Shown: positions 63,389 to 64,000 of the stretch, one piece after another | Numbering within the stretch: the stretch's first letter is position 1 | Layout of the letters: each line of letters begins with the position of its first letter | Assembly: GCA_004020545.1 (NCBI GenBank) | Contig: SAQE01000013.1 | Coordinates: 1 to 64,000 of the forward strand | Length of the DNA: 64,000 bases | Source of the DNA: Mesorhizobium sp. | GTDB taxonomy: Bacteria > Pseudomonadota > Alphaproteobacteria > Rhizobiales > Rhizobiaceae | Direction: 5' to 3' | Made by a program: the position numbers and the translations under genes | Notes under the pieces: generated by a model | What the model saw: only the letters and a program-made list of their open reading frames with translations | Databases searched by the model: none | Told to the model about the DNA's origin: nothing

Positions 63389-64000
63389 GTGGACAATGTA
63401 GCGCCGGTTTCGAACATCACCATTCAGGAGCGCCGATCGGCTGACGGGCTTGATGCACACGTTCCCATGATCCTTAGGGATGGGGCACTCTACGATCCTG
63501 ATCTGGATCGCTTCTTCCGCGACCTGCCTCTCAACGGCGTTCGTTCCCACCATTCTCTTCGTGCCTATGGCTATGACGTTCTTGTCTGGGTCCGTTTTCT
63601 TTCGGAAGCCTGCGCCAAGACGGTATGGCAGGCGGGTCGGCATGACGTCCTTGCCTATCACCGAGTTCGGCGCCGTGCGGAGGCCGGCCAACGCATCTCT
63701 GCTGCTTCCTGGAATCGTGCCGTCGCCTGCCTCGACCGTGTGTATCGATGGGGCGCCCAGGAGGGTCTCATTGCGGAAGCGCCGTTCACGCATCGGTCCG
63801 TGTGGAGGCAAGGGTATACTGGCCGGCGAGCGCGGATCTCGGCTCGCAACGATGCGTATGAACCTGCCGCGCGCCGCGCGGATGTCAGCTTCGTCACACT
63901 CGACGACTACCGGAGATTTCGGGATCTTGGCTTGAGAGGGCTACTGCCTGGTGGCGGAACGCGCCCTGGCGCCCGAGATCGCAACGGCATTCGCAATGCG
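63389..64000 (+). CDS. Tyrosine-type recombinase/integrase, N-terminal part (continues past window)
   Basis: The frame from GTG 63389, preceded by GGGGGAGG, runs to base 64000 without a stop (204 codons). It opens VDNVAPVSNITIQERRSADG. The N-terminal core-binding domain is recognisable: DPDLDRFFRDLPLNGVRSHH, SLRAYGYDVLVWVRFLSEAC, and SWNRAVACLDRVYRWGAQEG. The catalytic domain would lie beyond the edge. Such integrases occur in sets of two or three on rhizobial elements. It starts about 185 bases after the broken ardC. Confidence 0.82.
   Translation, partial: MDNVAPVSNITIQERRSADGLDAHVPMILRDGALYDPDLDRFFRDLPLNGVRSHHSLRAYGYDVLVWVRFLSEACAKTVWQAGRHDVLAYHRVRRRAEAGQRISAASWNRAVACLDRVYRWGAQEGLIAEAPFTHRSVWRQGYTGRRARISARNDAYEPAARRADVSFVTLDDYRRFRDLGLRGLLPGGGTRPGARDRNGIRNA

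Noticed and set aside
1-64000. CRISPR arrays, tRNA or rRNA genes, replication origin
   Set aside because: No regularly spaced repeats, no tRNA-like cloverleaf, rRNA segment or repABC-type region was recognised by eye; a computational scan was not possible.

Overview
The window looks like part of a rhizobial symbiosis island, most likely from a Mesorhizobium. This is inferred from gene content: a rhizobial type III secretion system (nolX, nolW, nolBTUV, rhcNQRSTU, ttsI, rhcC2), a nod box, the cluster bioBFDAZ with nrtR-nadABC and panBC, a LuxR/LuxI pair, and many decayed insertion sequences. No rRNA, tRNA or CRISPR array was seen.

Layout. (1) 1-10.6 kb resembles ordinary high-GC rhizobial chromosome: a Tn5-like transposase fragment, yghU-type disulfide reductase, a PEBP-family protein, a class I aminotransferase, a frameshifted sulfotransferase, small GYD/ABM/DUF1127/DUF2934 proteins, an MscS channel, a GFA-family protein and an isochorismatase-like hydrolase, separated by a family of palindromic intergenic repeats. 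(2) 10.6-11.95 kb is an IS256-family element that abuts the end of the T3SS cluster. (3) 12.4-24 kb is the T3SS: rhcU to nolB on the minus strand, and nolW (rhcC1) and nolX divergently on the plus strand, each side with a tts box. (4) 24-25 kb holds IS66 and group II intron debris. (5) 25-30.2 kb is a methyl-cycle cassette: ArsR-type regulator, glyA, metK, adenosine kinase, threonine dehydrogenase. (6) 31.5-34.6 kb is the control and outer-membrane part of the T3SS: a nod box merging into a tts box, then ttsI, rhcC2 and y4xK. (7) 34.7-43 kb has an acyltransferase, a porin, a membrane protein, a frameshifted hemN-like gene and an MFS exporter. (8) 43.1-54.6 kb is the vitamin block: bioB-F-D-A-Z and nrtR-nadA-B-C on minus, panB (frameshifted) and panC on plus. 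(9) 54.7-56.2 kb is a luxR-luxI quorum-sensing pair with a lux box. (10) 56.2-64 kb is accessory and decaying: Crp/Fnr regulator, dctA remnant behind an intact-looking sigma-54 promoter, a tandemly duplicated and broken DsbA-like gene, a truncated ardC, and a tyrosine recombinase running off the right edge.

How it fits together. Plant flavonoids acting through NodD would switch on ttsI from the nod box. TtsI would then act on tts boxes before nolB, nolX and apparently its own gene, to build the secretion machine and translocon. The vitamin genes supply biotin, NAD and pantothenate, and the glyA-metK-adoK-tdh set could supply one-carbon units and S-adenosylmethionine. Quorum sensing and the recombinase/ardC end fit a mobile island.

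The main anomalies are the composite nod/tts promoter, an rhcS gene with no canonical start codon at the expected place, an RhcU lacking the NPTH autocleavage motif, single-base frameshifts in three otherwise well-preserved genes, and the methyl-cycle cassette with its apparently captured chromosomal half.
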